A DNA stretch of 64,000 bases from Nocardia exalbida NBRC 100660 (lineage in GTDB: Bacteria > Actinomycetota > Actinomycetes > Mycobacteriales > Mycobacteriaceae), in the NCBI RefSeq assembly GCF_000308575.1, contig NZ_BAFZ01000054.1, positions 1 through 64,000 of the forward strand. The letters are read 5' to 3'. Below are positions 1 through 8,593 of the stretch, piece after piece. Each line of letters starts with the position of its first letter. The first letter of the stretch is position 1. The notes below the pieces were generated by a model that was not told where the DNA came from, did not search any database, and was given only the letters and a program-made list of their open reading frames with translations. Made by a program: the position numbers and the translations under genes.

Positions 1-306
1 CGCGCGCCCGTCGCGGGCGCGGCGGGCATCCCGCCGGGCGTGTCGGGCCTCCCCGCGGAAGTGGACCGCCGCCGTCACCGCGGCGCACAGGGCGACGGCG
101 GCTGCGGTGGCGCCCGCGGCGAGTGAAATCCGGAATTCGACGGGTGCGTAGTACACCGCCGCCGCCACGACGGCCGCGGACGCGATAACGCAGGCCGACA
201 ATGTCGCGTACGGCGGTTTCGGTCGGCGAACAGGGTCTTCGCCGGACTCGTTCGCCGCCGCATTCAACAACTCTGACAAGTTCAGTACTTCCGCACTCGC
301 GCTCAC
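1..306 (-). CDS. N-terminal part of a two-TM membrane protein (truncated by window edge)
   Basis: Reading the minus strand from a GTG at 306 gives 102 open codons that run off the left edge. The start reads MSASAEVLNLSELLNAAANE. Two hydrophobic segments follow, at about residues 35-51 and 60-78, separated by a short loop. After them comes a strongly basic stretch rich in Arg, Ala and His. A short cytoplasmic head, a TM hairpin and a charged linker suit the N-terminus of a membrane sensor or histidine kinase, but no catalytic motif lies inside the window, so no function is assigned. A TTG at 279 is an alternative start. Confidence 0.55.
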   Translation of the reverse strand, partial: MSASAEVLNLSELLNAAANESGEDPVRRPKPPYATLSACVIASAAVVAAAVYYAPVEFRISLAAGATAAAVALCAAVTAAVHFRGEARHARRDARRARDGRA

Positions 307-757
307 CGCCGGGAAATGGCATCGTTGCCCCCCCTCTGCGTGCCCCATACCCCAAATACGCAGACCGACAAGCATTTTCGAAACTTCGCGGCCCGAGCAT
401 AGCGGCAGGGGCGGTGCGGCGCCACTCGGATGGATTACGGGAGGCGCGCGGTAGGAGCGGAAATTCGCGCTGCCGTGCCGATGCTCGGATTGCGCTGGCG
501 ACGTCCGAAAATCGCGTTGCGGCAGTGCGGCCGGTGCGGAATTGCCGAATTATCGTTTGCCTGGAATTCACCGACGGCGGCCTGCGCTCGTGCGGGCAGC
601 CGTAATACCGACGTGATATCGGAAAATCAGATCATCGGCGCGCTCGGCGGCCGCATCGGCGAGTGGCGTACGGCGCGAGTGCGCCGAGGAATCCGCGGTG
701 TGGCCGGCCCGCCGGGCTTGCCGAGCCGGGGGCCGAAACCGAGCCGCTGTCGTTCGA
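307..757. other. Intergenic region without a supported gene
   Basis: About 450 bp lie between the truncated membrane gene and the EspR-like gene. Long frames cross it, but their translations are Arg/Pro-rich with no recognisable domain and they run antisense into the neighbouring gene. The part nearest 306 probably carries the promoter of the truncated gene. No clear hairpin or tRNA was seen. Confidence 0.4.
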
Positions 758-1174
758 TCAGAGTTGTGCGGTCTGCTCGCACGGAGGCAGGCCGTCGGCC
801 TCGCGCAGTACTTCGGCGACCGACTCCAGGTACAGCAGCGTGCGCAGCGACACGCCGTTCACGGCCTGCCCGAGGCGGCGCAGGGCCGAATTGTCCAGGT
901 GCGCGATCACTTCGGCGTCGTCGTCCCGATCGGGCCCGGGATCGAAGACGAAGTAGTTGGGGTCGAGCCCGAACACATGGGCCAGCCCGGCGCGAGCCTG
1001 CTCGGGCAGCGTGGTGAGCTGTCCGCGCCGGACGCTCGCGAGGTAACCTGGCTCCAGGTCGTACCCGGCTGCGGTCACCCACATCTCGACCGTATCGTCG
1101 GCGAGCGGGCGTCCGTGCGCGCGCTCCCACATCTCGAACGCTAGGTTCAGCCGGGCAGTGATATCGATGTCCAC
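758..1174 (-). CDS. EspR-like helix-turn-helix DNA-binding protein
   Basis: The 138-residue protein has the architecture of the mycobacterial EspR/nucleoid-associated family: an N-terminal HTH (about residues 10-75, with a segment resembling 'PGYLASVRRGQLTTLP' as recognition region) and a C-terminal helical dimerisation part (about 85-130). Related proteins bind DNA as dimers and influence ESX secretion or global transcription. The GTG at 1174 is chosen because GGAGG lies five bases upstream; a GTG at 1186 would put its AGAAG too close. It is divergent from the F420-type gene at 1344. The target genes cannot be read from the sequence. Confidence 0.65.
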   Translation of the reverse strand: MDIDITARLNLAFEMWERAHGRPLADDTVEMWVTAAGYDLEPGYLASVRRGQLTTLPEQARAGLAHVFGLDPNYFVFDPGPDRDDDAEVIAHLDNSALRRLGQAVNGVSLRTLLYLESVAEVLREADGLPPCEQTAQL

Positions 1175-1205
1175 GACCGCCTCCACCTTCTGGGATATTT
1201 GCCTC

Positions 1206-1217
1206 TTGACGGGTCAA
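1206..1217. promoter_or_regulatory. 12-bp palindrome in divergent promoter region
   Basis: TTGACGGGTCAA is a perfect inverted repeat (TTGAC, GG, GTCAA). It lies between the EspR-like gene (start 1174) and the F420-type gene (start 1344), about 30 bp upstream of the first. It could be an operator for either gene. No regulator can be assigned from sequence alone. Confidence 0.35.
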
Positions 1218-1343
1218 ACATTCACTCGACCGTAGCGTGGGAGCAGTCGATCGCCGTGATTTCACGGCAAATGTCCGGTTGCATAGGGGAGGGAACAGAC
1301 TCGATCCCCGATTTACGGGGACTACGGCCTCGAGGAGATGGGT

Positions 1344-1757
1344 GTGCGACTGAGTTCCGAGGAGGCGCGCAAACGATTCGCGACCAGTCCGGTCGCGCGG
1401 TTGGCGACTATTTCGGCGCAGGCGCGCCCGCATTTGGTGCCCATCGTGTTCGTCGTGGCGGGCGAGGTGATCTACACCAGCGTGGACGCGAAGCCGAAGA
1501 CGACCACCGCGCTGCGCAGGCTGGCGAATATCGCGGCGAACCCGGCGGTCACCGTGCTCGTCGACCGCTACGGTGACGACTGGACCCAGCTGTGGTGGTC
1601 CCGCGCCGACGGAGACGCCCGCATCGCGGAGGGCGCCGAGGCGGAAGCGGCGATCCGCCGATTGACCGCGCGCTATCCCCAGTACGAACGACAGCCGCCC
1701 CCGGGGCCGGTGATCGCCATCGATGTGGCGCGCTGGTCGGGCTGGTCCGCGCGCTGA
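1344..1757 (+). CDS. PPOX-class F420-dependent oxidoreductase
   Basis: This 137-residue protein is a split-beta-barrel flavin/F420-binding protein of the pyridoxamine 5'-phosphate oxidase-like superfamily. It resembles the TIGR03668 family common in mycobacteria and Nocardia. Typical features are the start 'LSSEEARKRFATSPVARLAT', the 'PHLVPIVFVV' strand and the C-terminal 'IDVARWSGWS'. The GTG at 1344 lies six bases after GAGGAG; the in-frame ATG at 1338 directly abuts that site, so GTG is preferred. The substrate is unknown. Another F420-type gene follows in the same direction. Confidence 0.75.
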   Translation: MRLSSEEARKRFATSPVARLATISAQARPHLVPIVFVVAGEVIYTSVDAKPKTTTALRRLANIAANPAVTVLVDRYGDDWTQLWWSRADGDARIAEGAEAEAAIRRLTARYPQYERQPPPGPVIAIDVARWSGWSAR

Positions 1758-1850
1758 GTGGGCCGCGCCGGTTCGGGTAGAGTCCGATTCACCGCCTCCC
1801 GCCGCGAGGCGGTGAGCCGGACCGAATCTCGACCCGATCGTGAGGATCGC

Positions 1851-2282
1851 ATGCCCCCGAATTTCGCGCTGAAGACTATGAATACAGTGCATCGCGCCCT
1901 GCTGAAGGTCAGTTTCGGGAAGCTGGGCAACGAGTTCGGCGGCATGCCGTCGCTCGAACTCACCACTACCGGCCGCAAATCCGGTCGGCCGCACGCGGTG
2001 ATGCTCACGGCCCCGGTCGTCGACGGCGACACCTACGTCGTCGTCGCCTCCCGTGGCGGCGACCCCGTGCACCCGGCGTGGTTCTTGAACTTGCGCGACA
2101 ATCCGGACGTCGTCGTATCGGTGCGCAGCGGTCCGAAGGTGCCCATGACGGCTCGGGTGGCTACGGCGGAGGAACGGGCCGCGCTGTGGCCCCGCGTCAC
2201 CTCCGCGGCGAAGAACTACGCCGACTATCAGACGAAGACCACACGTGAGATTCCGCTGGTTTTGCTGACGCCGAAGGGGTGA
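1851..2282 (+). CDS. Nitroreductase/deazaflavin (Ddn)-family oxidoreductase
   Basis: The 143-residue protein belongs to the F420-dependent Ddn family. 'GMPSLELTTTGRKSGRPHAVML' (about residues 25-46) and 'PAWFLNLRDNPDV' (about 82-94) are hallmarks of the split-barrel F420-binding fold. Members reduce quinones or nitroaromatics; the substrate here is unknown. The ATG at 1851 follows GAGGA with suitable spacing, so a longer frame from 1758 is not used. The 3' end overlaps the converging MFS gene by 86 bp, so both C-termini are encoded on opposite strands of the same DNA. Confidence 0.8.
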   Translation: MPPNFALKTMNTVHRALLKVSFGKLGNEFGGMPSLELTTTGRKSGRPHAVMLTAPVVDGDTYVVVASRGGDPVHPAWFLNLRDNPDVVVSVRSGPKVPMTARVATAEERAALWPRVTSAAKNYADYQTKTTREIPLVLLTPKG

Positions 2283-3519
2283 GCCCGCCGCCGGGTGACG
2301 GTCGGTCCCGGTAGTCGCGCAGCACCAGGCCGAGGCATCCGGCCGCCGCCAGCGCGCCCGTGCCGAGCATCGCCGGATAGCCGAGGCCGTAGGCGTCGTG
2401 CAGGAACGACAGCAGCGCCGGAGTGCCGAAGCCGAGGTAACTGGCCGAATAGAACACCGCGGTCAACCCGGCGAGATCGTCGGGGCGGGCGATGCGCTCG
2501 ATCTCTTGGAGCCCGGCCACCAGACCGATGCCGTAGCCTGCCCCGAGCGCCACGGCGGCGGCCAGCGTCGCCCACAGGGTCAGCAGGTCGGAAGCCGCCG
2601 CCGCGAGGATCATCCCGACCGTGACCGAGCTCAGCGCCACTACGGCCGCCCGCGCGGTGCCGGTCCGGTCGATCCGCCGCGCGACGGACTGGATCGCGAA
2701 TCCGCAGCCCAGCGTGATGACACACAGCGCGGCGGAGAACGCGATCGGCGCCGCGGCTACTTGCGGTGCCATCAGCGTGGGCAGTACCGCGTACGCGGTC
2801 GCGCCGGAAGTGAACAGCCACAAGGCGACCGGAATCGCCACCATGCGGAAGCGGCGGTGCTCGGCCGCAGGAATCCGCAGGTCATCACGGAGCCGGCGCG
2901 GATCGCGGCGGTACGGGACGGTTTCCGGCGCACGCCTGACCCACACGGCGGCGATCAAGCACAGGCCCACGTTGATCAGGTACGCCGAGGAGTTCGGCCA
3001 CGGCGCCCATTGCGCGAGCACGCCGGCGCAGCAAGCGCCCACGGCGAAGCCGCCGGTGAGGCTCATCGCGGAGCGGCGCGCGCCCGTGCCCGCGGGCAGC
3101 CGCGGACCGTGGGGCGGTTGCGCCAGCTCTTTGAGCCAGCTGCCGCCGACCGCCATCGCCAGCCCGAGCGCGACACCGCACAGCACCCGCCCCGCCGACA
3201 GCATCGGTACCGACCCCGACCCGAAGGCGAGCAGTAGCGATCCGGTCGCGGCGATAAGCGGCGCGGGCCGTAGCAGGGCGCGGCGGCCGTGGCGATCCGA
3301 CAGCGGACCGCCGATCAGCAGCGCGGGCACGATGCCGAGCACGTAGTAGAACAGCAGCAGATCGACGGTCGTGGCCGCCAGGCCGTCGCTCTTGTACATC
3401 ACCAGCAGTGGCGTGAATTCGTTTCCGCCCCAGGCGATCGCGAACATCGCGGCCGCGACGCCGTGCCACCGTCCGGAGACGACCGATGCGCGGGGTGCTG
3501 TGCCGGTGAGTGTGGCCAT
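2197..3519 (-). CDS. MFS transporter
   Basis: The 440-residue protein has about 12 hydrophobic segments and the MFS loop motif 'GGPLSDRHGRRALL' between TM2 and TM3 (about residues 70-83). It resembles the sugar/drug exporter type. The start ATG overlaps the stop of the upstream gntR gene (TGATG), so the two form a regulator-transporter operon and are probably translationally coupled. The C-terminal tail after TM12 is hydrophilic and Ser-rich; this is the part that overlaps the converging Ddn-type gene. The substrate is unknown. Confidence 0.8.
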   Translation of the reverse strand: MATLTGTAPRASVVSGRWHGVAAAMFAIAWGGNEFTPLLVMYKSDGLAATTVDLLLFYYVLGIVPALLIGGPLSDRHGRRALLRPAPLIAATGSLLLAFGSGSVPMLSAGRVLCGVALGLAMAVGGSWLKELAQPPHGPRLPAGTGARRSAMSLTGGFAVGACCAGVLAQWAPWPNSSAYLINVGLCLIAAVWVRRAPETVPYRRDPRRLRDDLRIPAAEHRRFRMVAIPVALWLFTSGATAYAVLPTLMAPQVAAAPIAFSAALCVITLGCGFAIQSVARRIDRTGTARAAVVALSSVTVGMILAAAASDLLTLWATLAAAVALGAGYGIGLVAGLQEIERIARPDDLAGLTAVFYSASYLGFGTPALLSFLHDAYGLGYPAMLGTGALAAAGCLGLVLRDYRDRPSPGGGLTPSASAKPAESHVWSSSDSRRSSSPRR

Positions 3520-4160
3520 CACCGGCCGCGGAGTTGTAGTTGGTGCACGCCGGACAGATGCTCGACCAGCGCGTCGGCGAACCCGTCGATGTCCGCTGCG
3601 GCGACCAGATCGGCCAGCCGCGCGTGCTGCTCGATGATCCGGGTGATGTCGACCGGGCCGCGGCGCAGGGCGACGCTGTTCATCCGGCGCTGGCGCTCGC
3701 GCAGCGAGTCGTAGAACCCCGACAGCAGCGGATTGCCACCGGCCAGGACATAGGTGCGGTGGAAGTCGGTGTCCGCCACGGCGAATCCGTCGAGGTCGGC
3801 CGCTGCGGCCAGGTCGCGCTGCCGTTCGATCGAGGAACGCAATGCCTCGATCAGCATGCCGGTGTCGTTCGCGGTAGCGCTGCGGACGGCCGCGGTCTCC
3901 ACCACGTACCTGGCATGCGCGACATGCTCGGCCTCGTCGGGCGGGATCGGCACCACGAGCGCGCCGCGCTTGGGGTAGAGCTTCATCCAGCCCTCGGTCT
4001 CCAGCCGCAGGAACGCCTCCCGCACCGGCGTGCGGGAGGTGCCCAGATCGGCGGCGATCTCGCCCTCGCTGATCAACTCGCCCCCGGCCAGCGCGCCGGA
4101 GAGGATCCGCTCCTTCACTGCGCGATAGGCCTGCTCAGCCGATGAATACGTCTTAGACAC
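3519..4160 (-). CDS. GntR-family regulator, FCD/FadR subfamily
   Basis: The 213-residue protein has an N-terminal winged HTH (about residues 8-75, with 'LGTSRTPVREAFLRLETEG') followed by an FCD all-helical ligand domain (about 85-205). FCD regulators usually sense carboxylic acids and repress catabolic or transport genes. The GTG at 4160 is seven bases after a TAGGAT -10 hexamer, so the mRNA is probably leaderless. A TGTA-TCC-TACA palindrome overlaps that -10. The MFS gene follows with a TGATG overlap and is the likely target, with autoregulation. Confidence 0.85.
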   Translation of the reverse strand: MSKTYSSAEQAYRAVKERILSGALAGGELISEGEIAADLGTSRTPVREAFLRLETEGWMKLYPKRGALVVPIPPDEAEHVAHARYVVETAAVRSATANDTGMLIEALRSSIERQRDLAAAADLDGFAVADTDFHRTYVLAGGNPLLSGFYDSLRERQRRMNSVALRRGPVDITRIIEQHARLADLVAAADIDGFADALVEHLSGVHQLQLRGR

Positions 4161-4164
4161 AAGT

Positions 4165-4175
4165 TGTATCCTACA
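4165..4175. promoter_or_regulatory. GntR-type operator overlapping a leaderless promoter
   Basis: TGTATCCTACA is an inverted repeat (TGTA, TCC, TACA), the type of site bound by FCD regulators. On the minus strand it contains the -10 hexamer TAGGAT (4173 to 4168), seven bases from the GTG start of gntR. Repressor binding here would block transcription of gntR and the coupled MFS gene. Confidence 0.55.
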
Positions 4176-4559
4176 GATGTGGTTTCGCGGCGGGTTTGCG
4201 GGGTGTGGGGGCGACCGGCATTCCGCGGGAGGCGGCACCCAACCGTGTGCCGAAGCACCGCGGGTATCCGGAGCGCCGGTCCGTCTCAACCCGACGCACC
4301 GCTCCGTATCCGCGCCGACGTGGTGCGATGCCGACGCGCGAAATCACGAGGCGGCGACCGTACTCGCGGTACCAGGGCACGCCGCCGCGCGGCGCTGGTG
4401 GCCGATGCCCGGCGGCGGCCCCGGCGTTCGGGCGATCATCAGCGGCATCACGGCGCGCGTCCGTGCTGCCGCCTCGCCGAACCCGCCTGCCGTGAGTTCT
4501 CCGGCGGGCGAGCGCTGCGGCCGGGCCCGGCTACGAGGCGCCGACCGAATGGGGGTCTG
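4176..4559. other. Intergenic region without a supported gene
   Basis: About 380 bp separate the amidase stop from the gntR promoter. All open frames are Arg/Pro-rich with no family resemblance and cross into neighbours as antisense. No strong hairpin, repeat or RNA gene was recognised. Confidence 0.4.
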
Positions 4560-5969
4560 TCATCCGGCAGATCGTTGAACCGGACGCGGATGGGGGCGCG
4601 CCTGCTCGAGCTGCGCGGCGATCGGGAGGATCGTCGTCTCGCCGTTCGTGGGGCCGACCAGCTGAACCGACAAGGGAAGCCCGTCGTCGCCGACACCGGC
4701 GGGCACGGAGGCGGCGGGGTGGCCGGTGACGTTCCAGATGGCGGTGTAGGCGACCATCGGAACGGAGGCGAGCTGAGCGCGCACCGTGTTCGCCCCGTCG
4801 AGCACACCGAGTAGCGGCGGGCGGATCGCGATGGTGGGCGTCAGCAGCAGATCGCACTCGGTGAAGATGCGATCGGCCTTGCGCGCCACCGCCTCGCCGC
4901 GCCGGATCGCCCATTCGACGACCGGCCTGCGCGCCCAGGCGCCGAGTGTGAGGGTCTGCCTGGTGCGGTGTTCGAGCAGTTCCGGGTGATCCACCTCCGG
5001 CAATTCGGCGCGCACGCCGCCGAAGAACTGCGGGTAGAAGGCGTGCGTGGAATCCGGGTAAGCGGGGTCGATCTCCATCACGGTATGGCCGAGCTCGGCG
5101 AGCAGCCTCGCGGTGTCGCGGACGGCGCGGACATGCTGTGGATCGAGTTTGACCAGAGGGATGGGTGATTTCGTGCTGTAGCCGATGCGCAGCGGCCGGG
5201 CCGGTCCGCGCGCGGCCGCCTCGAACGAGGTCGCCGGATCCGGCGCCCGGAACCGGTCGGTGGGGCTGCTGCCGCGGATGACGTCGTAGACGACGGCGGA
5301 GTCCAGCACACCTCGGGTCAGCGGCCCGGCGACCCCCAGCGCCCACCACAGATGCTCGTTCGGGGCGATCGGCACGCGCCCGCGTTGCGGTTTGAGGCCG
5401 AACAATCCGCAGCACGCCGCCGGGATCCGGATCGACCCGCCGCCGTCGCCGCCGAGCGCGACCGGCACCAGACCGGCCGCCACCGCGGCGGCGGACCCGC
5501 CGCTCGAACCCCCGGCCGAGCGGCGCGGGTCCCACGGGTTGTGGACCAGGCCGAAGGTGCTGGACTCGGTGAACGGCCACTGCCCGAATTCCGGCATCGC
5601 GGTCTTGCCGACGATGATCGCCCCGGCCGCGCGCAGCCTGCGCACCGCTTCGGCGTCGGCCACGGCGGGCGTGGAGTTGGCTCTGGTACCGAAGGTGGTC
5701 ACCACGCCGGCGACGTCGAATTCGTCCTTCACCGCGACCGGCACCCCGTGCAAGGGACCGACCGTGGCGCCCGCCGCGCGCTCGCGATCCCGCTCGACGG
5801 CCTCGGCCCTGGCCTCGTCCCGCAGGACGTGGGTGAAGGCGCCGAGGTCGGCGGCGGCATCGATACCGTCGAGCGTCGCCTCGATCAACTGTTCCGCGGT
5901 GAGCGCGCGCTGCACCAGCAGCTCGCGCTGTTCGAGCACCCCCGACGAGACGACCTCCTGGAGATCCAT
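4560..5969 (-). CDS. Amidase (amidase-signature family)
   Basis: The 469-residue protein has the full amidase-signature core: '[10 protein letters not shown]' with catalytic Lys81, the Gly/Ser loop '[16 protein letters not shown]' with Ser155, and '[19 protein letters not shown]' with nucleophile Ser179. This Ser-Ser-Lys triad hydrolyses carbon-nitrogen bonds of amides. The exact substrate is not readable. It is about 127 bp downstream of, and co-directional with, the amino-acid permease and pru genes, so it may release or handle amino acids. An inverted TGCAG/CTGCA element lies upstream in the gap. Confidence 0.85.
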   Translation of the reverse strand: MDLQEVVSSGVLEQRELLVQRALTAEQLIEATLDGIDAAADLGAFTHVLRDEARAEAVERDRERAAGATVGPLHGVPVAVKDEFDVAGVVTTFGTRANSTPAVADAEAVRRLRAAGAIIVGKTAMPEFGQWPFTESSTFGLVHNPWDPRRSAGGSSGGSAAAVAAGLVPVALGGDGGGSIRIPAACCGLFGLKPQRGRVPIAPNEHLWWALGVAGPLTRGVLDSAVVYDVIRGSSPTDRFRAPDPATSFEAAARGPARPLRIGYSTKSPIPLVKLDPQHVRAVRDTARLLAELGHTVMEIDPAYPDSTHAFYPQFFGGVRAELPEVDHPELLEHRTRQTLTLGAWARRPVVEWAIRRGEAVARKADRIFTECDLLLTPTIAIRPPLLGVLDGANTVRAQLASVPMVAYTAIWNVTGHPAASVPAGVGDDGLPLSVQLVGPTNGETTILPIAAQLEQARPHPRPVQRSAG

Positions 5970-6096
5970 CCGCTACCGCTCCTTCCGGGCTCGCGCCGCG
6001 CGGCCGTCGCCGATGCCGACATTCCCGACTCATGCAGTCGAACGACCATTCTGCAATGGATATCGCCTGGCGAGCCGGTTCGGTTCCATGGGCGTG

Positions 6097-7542
6097 TCAG
6101 GACGTCGCCGGACCTTCCACCGCGGCGGGGCGGGCGCGCTCGAGTTCGGCGTGGTTGCGTGAGTAGGTGAAGTAGACGATCAGGCCGACGAAGAGCCAGA
6201 TCACGAAACGCGCCCAGGTCTCCCAGGGCAGCGACCAGATCAGGTACACCGAGAACCCGATGCCGATCAGCGGCACGACCGGCATGAACGGCAGGCGGAA
6301 CTCGCGCGGCTCGTCGGGGCGGGTGCGCCGCAGCACGATCACCGCGACGGACACCACGATGAACGCCATCAGGATGCCGATATTGGTCAGTTCGGCGACC
6401 ACGGTGATGTCCAGTAACCCGGCCATCAGCGCCGATCCGATGCCGACGATCCAGGTCACCCGGGTGGGCACCTTCCGGACCGGATGGGTCTTGGCGAACC
6501 ACTCCGGCAACAGCCCGTCGCGGCTCATGGCGAACCAGACGCGGGTGACTCCGAGCATGAAGGTGAGCACCACGGTGACGATGCCGACGATGGCGCCGAC
6601 CGCGATGATGTTCGCGACGCCCGGTTGCCCGACCGACTCGAAGGCGGTGGAGAATCCGCTGGTCGGACTGATCTCGGTGTATTTCTGCATGCCGGTCAGC
6701 ACCAGGGTGGCCAGCACGTAGAGCGTCATGGCGATGGCCAGCGAATAGATGATCGCCTTCGGCAGGTGCTTCTTGCCGTCGGTGGACTCCTCGGCGGCGG
6801 TGCTCATCGCGTCGTAGCCGAACACGGCGAAGAACACGGTGGCCGCGCCCGTCCACACCGCGCCGGTGCCGAACGGGAAGTAGGGGGTGTAGTTCGAGCT
6901 GTCGATATGGAACACGCCGAGCACGATGATCAGCACGACGAGGGCTACCTTGATGCCGACGGCGACGGTCTCGAACCGGCCGACGCTGCGGATGCCGCGC
7001 GAGAGCAGCCAGGCGGTGCCGAGGCAGAACAGCATGGCGAACACGTCGACGACATGGCCGTCGCCGGTGCCCGCGGCGCCCATCATCCAATCCGGCAGTG
7101 TGATGTCGACCTGCTCCAGCAGGAATTTGAAGTACCCGGACACACCGATGGCCACCACCGCCGCGACCGCGACGTATTCCAGCAGCAGGTCCCAGCCGAT
7201 GAACCAGCCCGCGATCTCGCCGAGCGACACGTATCCGTAGGTGTAGGCGGATCCGGCTTTGGGCACCATCCCGGCGAATTCGGCATAGCACAGCGCGGCG
7301 GCGGCGCTCGCCACACCCGCGATGAGGAACGAGATCAACACCGAAGGTCCGGTGACCGAGTGCGCGACCGCGCCCGCCAAGGTGAAGATGCCCGCGCCGA
7401 TGATGCCGCCGACACCGATCGCGGTGAGCTGCCACAGACCAAGCGACCGTGACAGCTGCTCGTCCGCGGGAGCGCCTTCGTCCTCGACCGCACCGAGCGG
7501 TTTCCGGCGCGTCATCTGGATGCGTAACCGCGCGAGGGACAT
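6097..7542 (-). CDS. APC-superfamily amino-acid permease (CAT-like)
   Basis: The 481-residue protein has about 12 TM segments and the APC motif '[15 protein letters not shown]' in TM1, followed by '[21 protein letters not shown]'. These match the cationic amino-acid transporter type. The ATG at 7542 follows AAAGGA by five bases and is preferred to an ATG at 7560. It lies 91 bp after pruB in the same direction, so it is probably part of the proline locus and may import proline or related amino acids. That link is an inference from position. Confidence 0.85.
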   Translation of the reverse strand: MSLARLRIQMTRRKPLGAVEDEGAPADEQLSRSLGLWQLTAIGVGGIIGAGIFTLAGAVAHSVTGPSVLISFLIAGVASAAAALCYAEFAGMVPKAGSAYTYGYVSLGEIAGWFIGWDLLLEYVAVAAVVAIGVSGYFKFLLEQVDITLPDWMMGAAGTGDGHVVDVFAMLFCLGTAWLLSRGIRSVGRFETVAVGIKVALVVLIIVLGVFHIDSSNYTPYFPFGTGAVWTGAATVFFAVFGYDAMSTAAEESTDGKKHLPKAIIYSLAIAMTLYVLATLVLTGMQKYTEISPTSGFSTAFESVGQPGVANIIAVGAIVGIVTVVLTFMLGVTRVWFAMSRDGLLPEWFAKTHPVRKVPTRVTWIVGIGSALMAGLLDITVVAELTNIGILMAFIVVSVAVIVLRRTRPDEPREFRLPFMPVVPLIGIGFSVYLIWSLPWETWARFVIWLFVGLIVYFTYSRNHAELERARPAAVEGPATS

Positions 7543-7633
7543 ATCGGTCCTTTCGTCCACTGCGTGCTCACCTCAATACGACCACAGGGAGGTGGGATCG
7601 GTCAGCGGAAGAAAATAAAGTTCGCTCTCCCGC

Positions 7634-8593
7634 TCAGCGGTCGCGGCCGAAGGAACGCAAGAAGAAGGCGATGTTGGCCGGGCGCTCGGCCAACCTGCGC
7701 ATGAAGTAGCCGTACCACTGGTCGCCGTAGGGCACGTAGACGCGCAGCGAATGGCCCGCTCCGACCAGGCGTCGCTGTTCGGCGTCGCGGATGCCGTGCA
7801 GCATCTGGAACTCGAAATCGCCGGATTTCCGGCCGCTTTCGCGCACGTGGCCCAGCGCCGCACCGATCAGCGCAGGGTCGTGCGTGGCCACCATCGGATA
7901 GCCCTTGCCCTCCATCAGGATCCGCAGGCAACGCAGGTAGGACTCGTCCACCGCGGAGCGGCTCTGGTAGGCCACCGCCGCGGGTTCGCGATAGGCGCCC
8001 TTGCACAACCGGATCCGCGCGCCCGGACCGGCGAAGGTCCGGCAGTCCTCCTCGGTGCGTTTGAGATAGGCCTGCAAGACCGTGCCGAGCCAGGGGAAGT
8101 CCAGCCGCAGCTCGCGCACGATCGCCAGCGTCGATTCGGTGGTGGTGTGGTCTTCGGCGTCCACGGTCACCCAGACCCCGGCCGCCTTCGCCGCCGTGCA
8201 GATCTCGTAGGCGTGCTCGCGCGCGATGGCGTATCCGTTCTGCGGAAGCCGCTGGCCGAGCGCGGAGAGCTTGAGCGATACCTCCAGCCGGGGCACCGGC
8301 GCCTCGTCCACGGCCCGCAGGTCGGCCAGCGCCGACAGCAGCCGCAGGTAGTGCGCGACGGTTCCGCGGGCGCGGTCGAGATCGGTGGTGTCCTCGCCGA
8401 GGTAGTCGACGCTCACGAACCGGCCGGAGCCGAGCAGCGCCGAGGACACGGCGACCGCGTCGCGCTCGGTCTCGCCCGCGACGAAACGGTCGACCATCTT
8501 CTTGGTGGCCGGCATGCGGGTGATCGCGCGCTCCACGCGCGGGGAACGGGAGGCCGCCAGCACGGCGGGCCGCAGCAGTCCGGAGAAGGCCAT
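7634..8593 (-). CDS. pruB: Proline dehydrogenase
   Basis: The 319-residue protein is a monofunctional FAD-dependent proline dehydrogenase, which oxidises proline to pyrroline-5-carboxylate. Family features include 'RLEVSLKLSALGQ', 'VTVDAEDHTTTE', 'LQAYLKRTEED', 'RIRLCKGAYREP' and the C-terminal substrate-binding 'VYVPYGDQWYGYFMRRLAERP'. The ATG overlaps the pruA stop (TGATG), so the two steps of proline degradation are translationally coupled. The order pruA-pruB with a divergent PucR-type gene matches the mycobacterial locus. Confidence 0.93.
   Translation of the reverse strand: MAFSGLLRPAVLAASRSPRVERAITRMPATKKMVDRFVAGETERDAVAVSSALLGSGRFVSVDYLGEDTTDLDRARGTVAHYLRLLSALADLRAVDEAPVPRLEVSLKLSALGQRLPQNGYAIAREHAYEICTAAKAAGVWVTVDAEDHTTTESTLAIVRELRLDFPWLGTVLQAYLKRTEEDCRTFAGPGARIRLCKGAYREPAAVAYQSRSAVDESYLRCLRILMEGKGYPMVATHDPALIGAALGHVRESGRKSGDFEFQMLHGIRDAEQRRLVGAGHSLRVYVPYGDQWYGYFMRRLAERPANIAFFLRSFGRDR

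Noticed and set aside
4531..6033. 500-residue minus-strand frame overlapping the amidase
   Set aside because: It is the +1 shadow of the amidase; the amidase frame has the complete Ser-Ser-Lys catalytic set.
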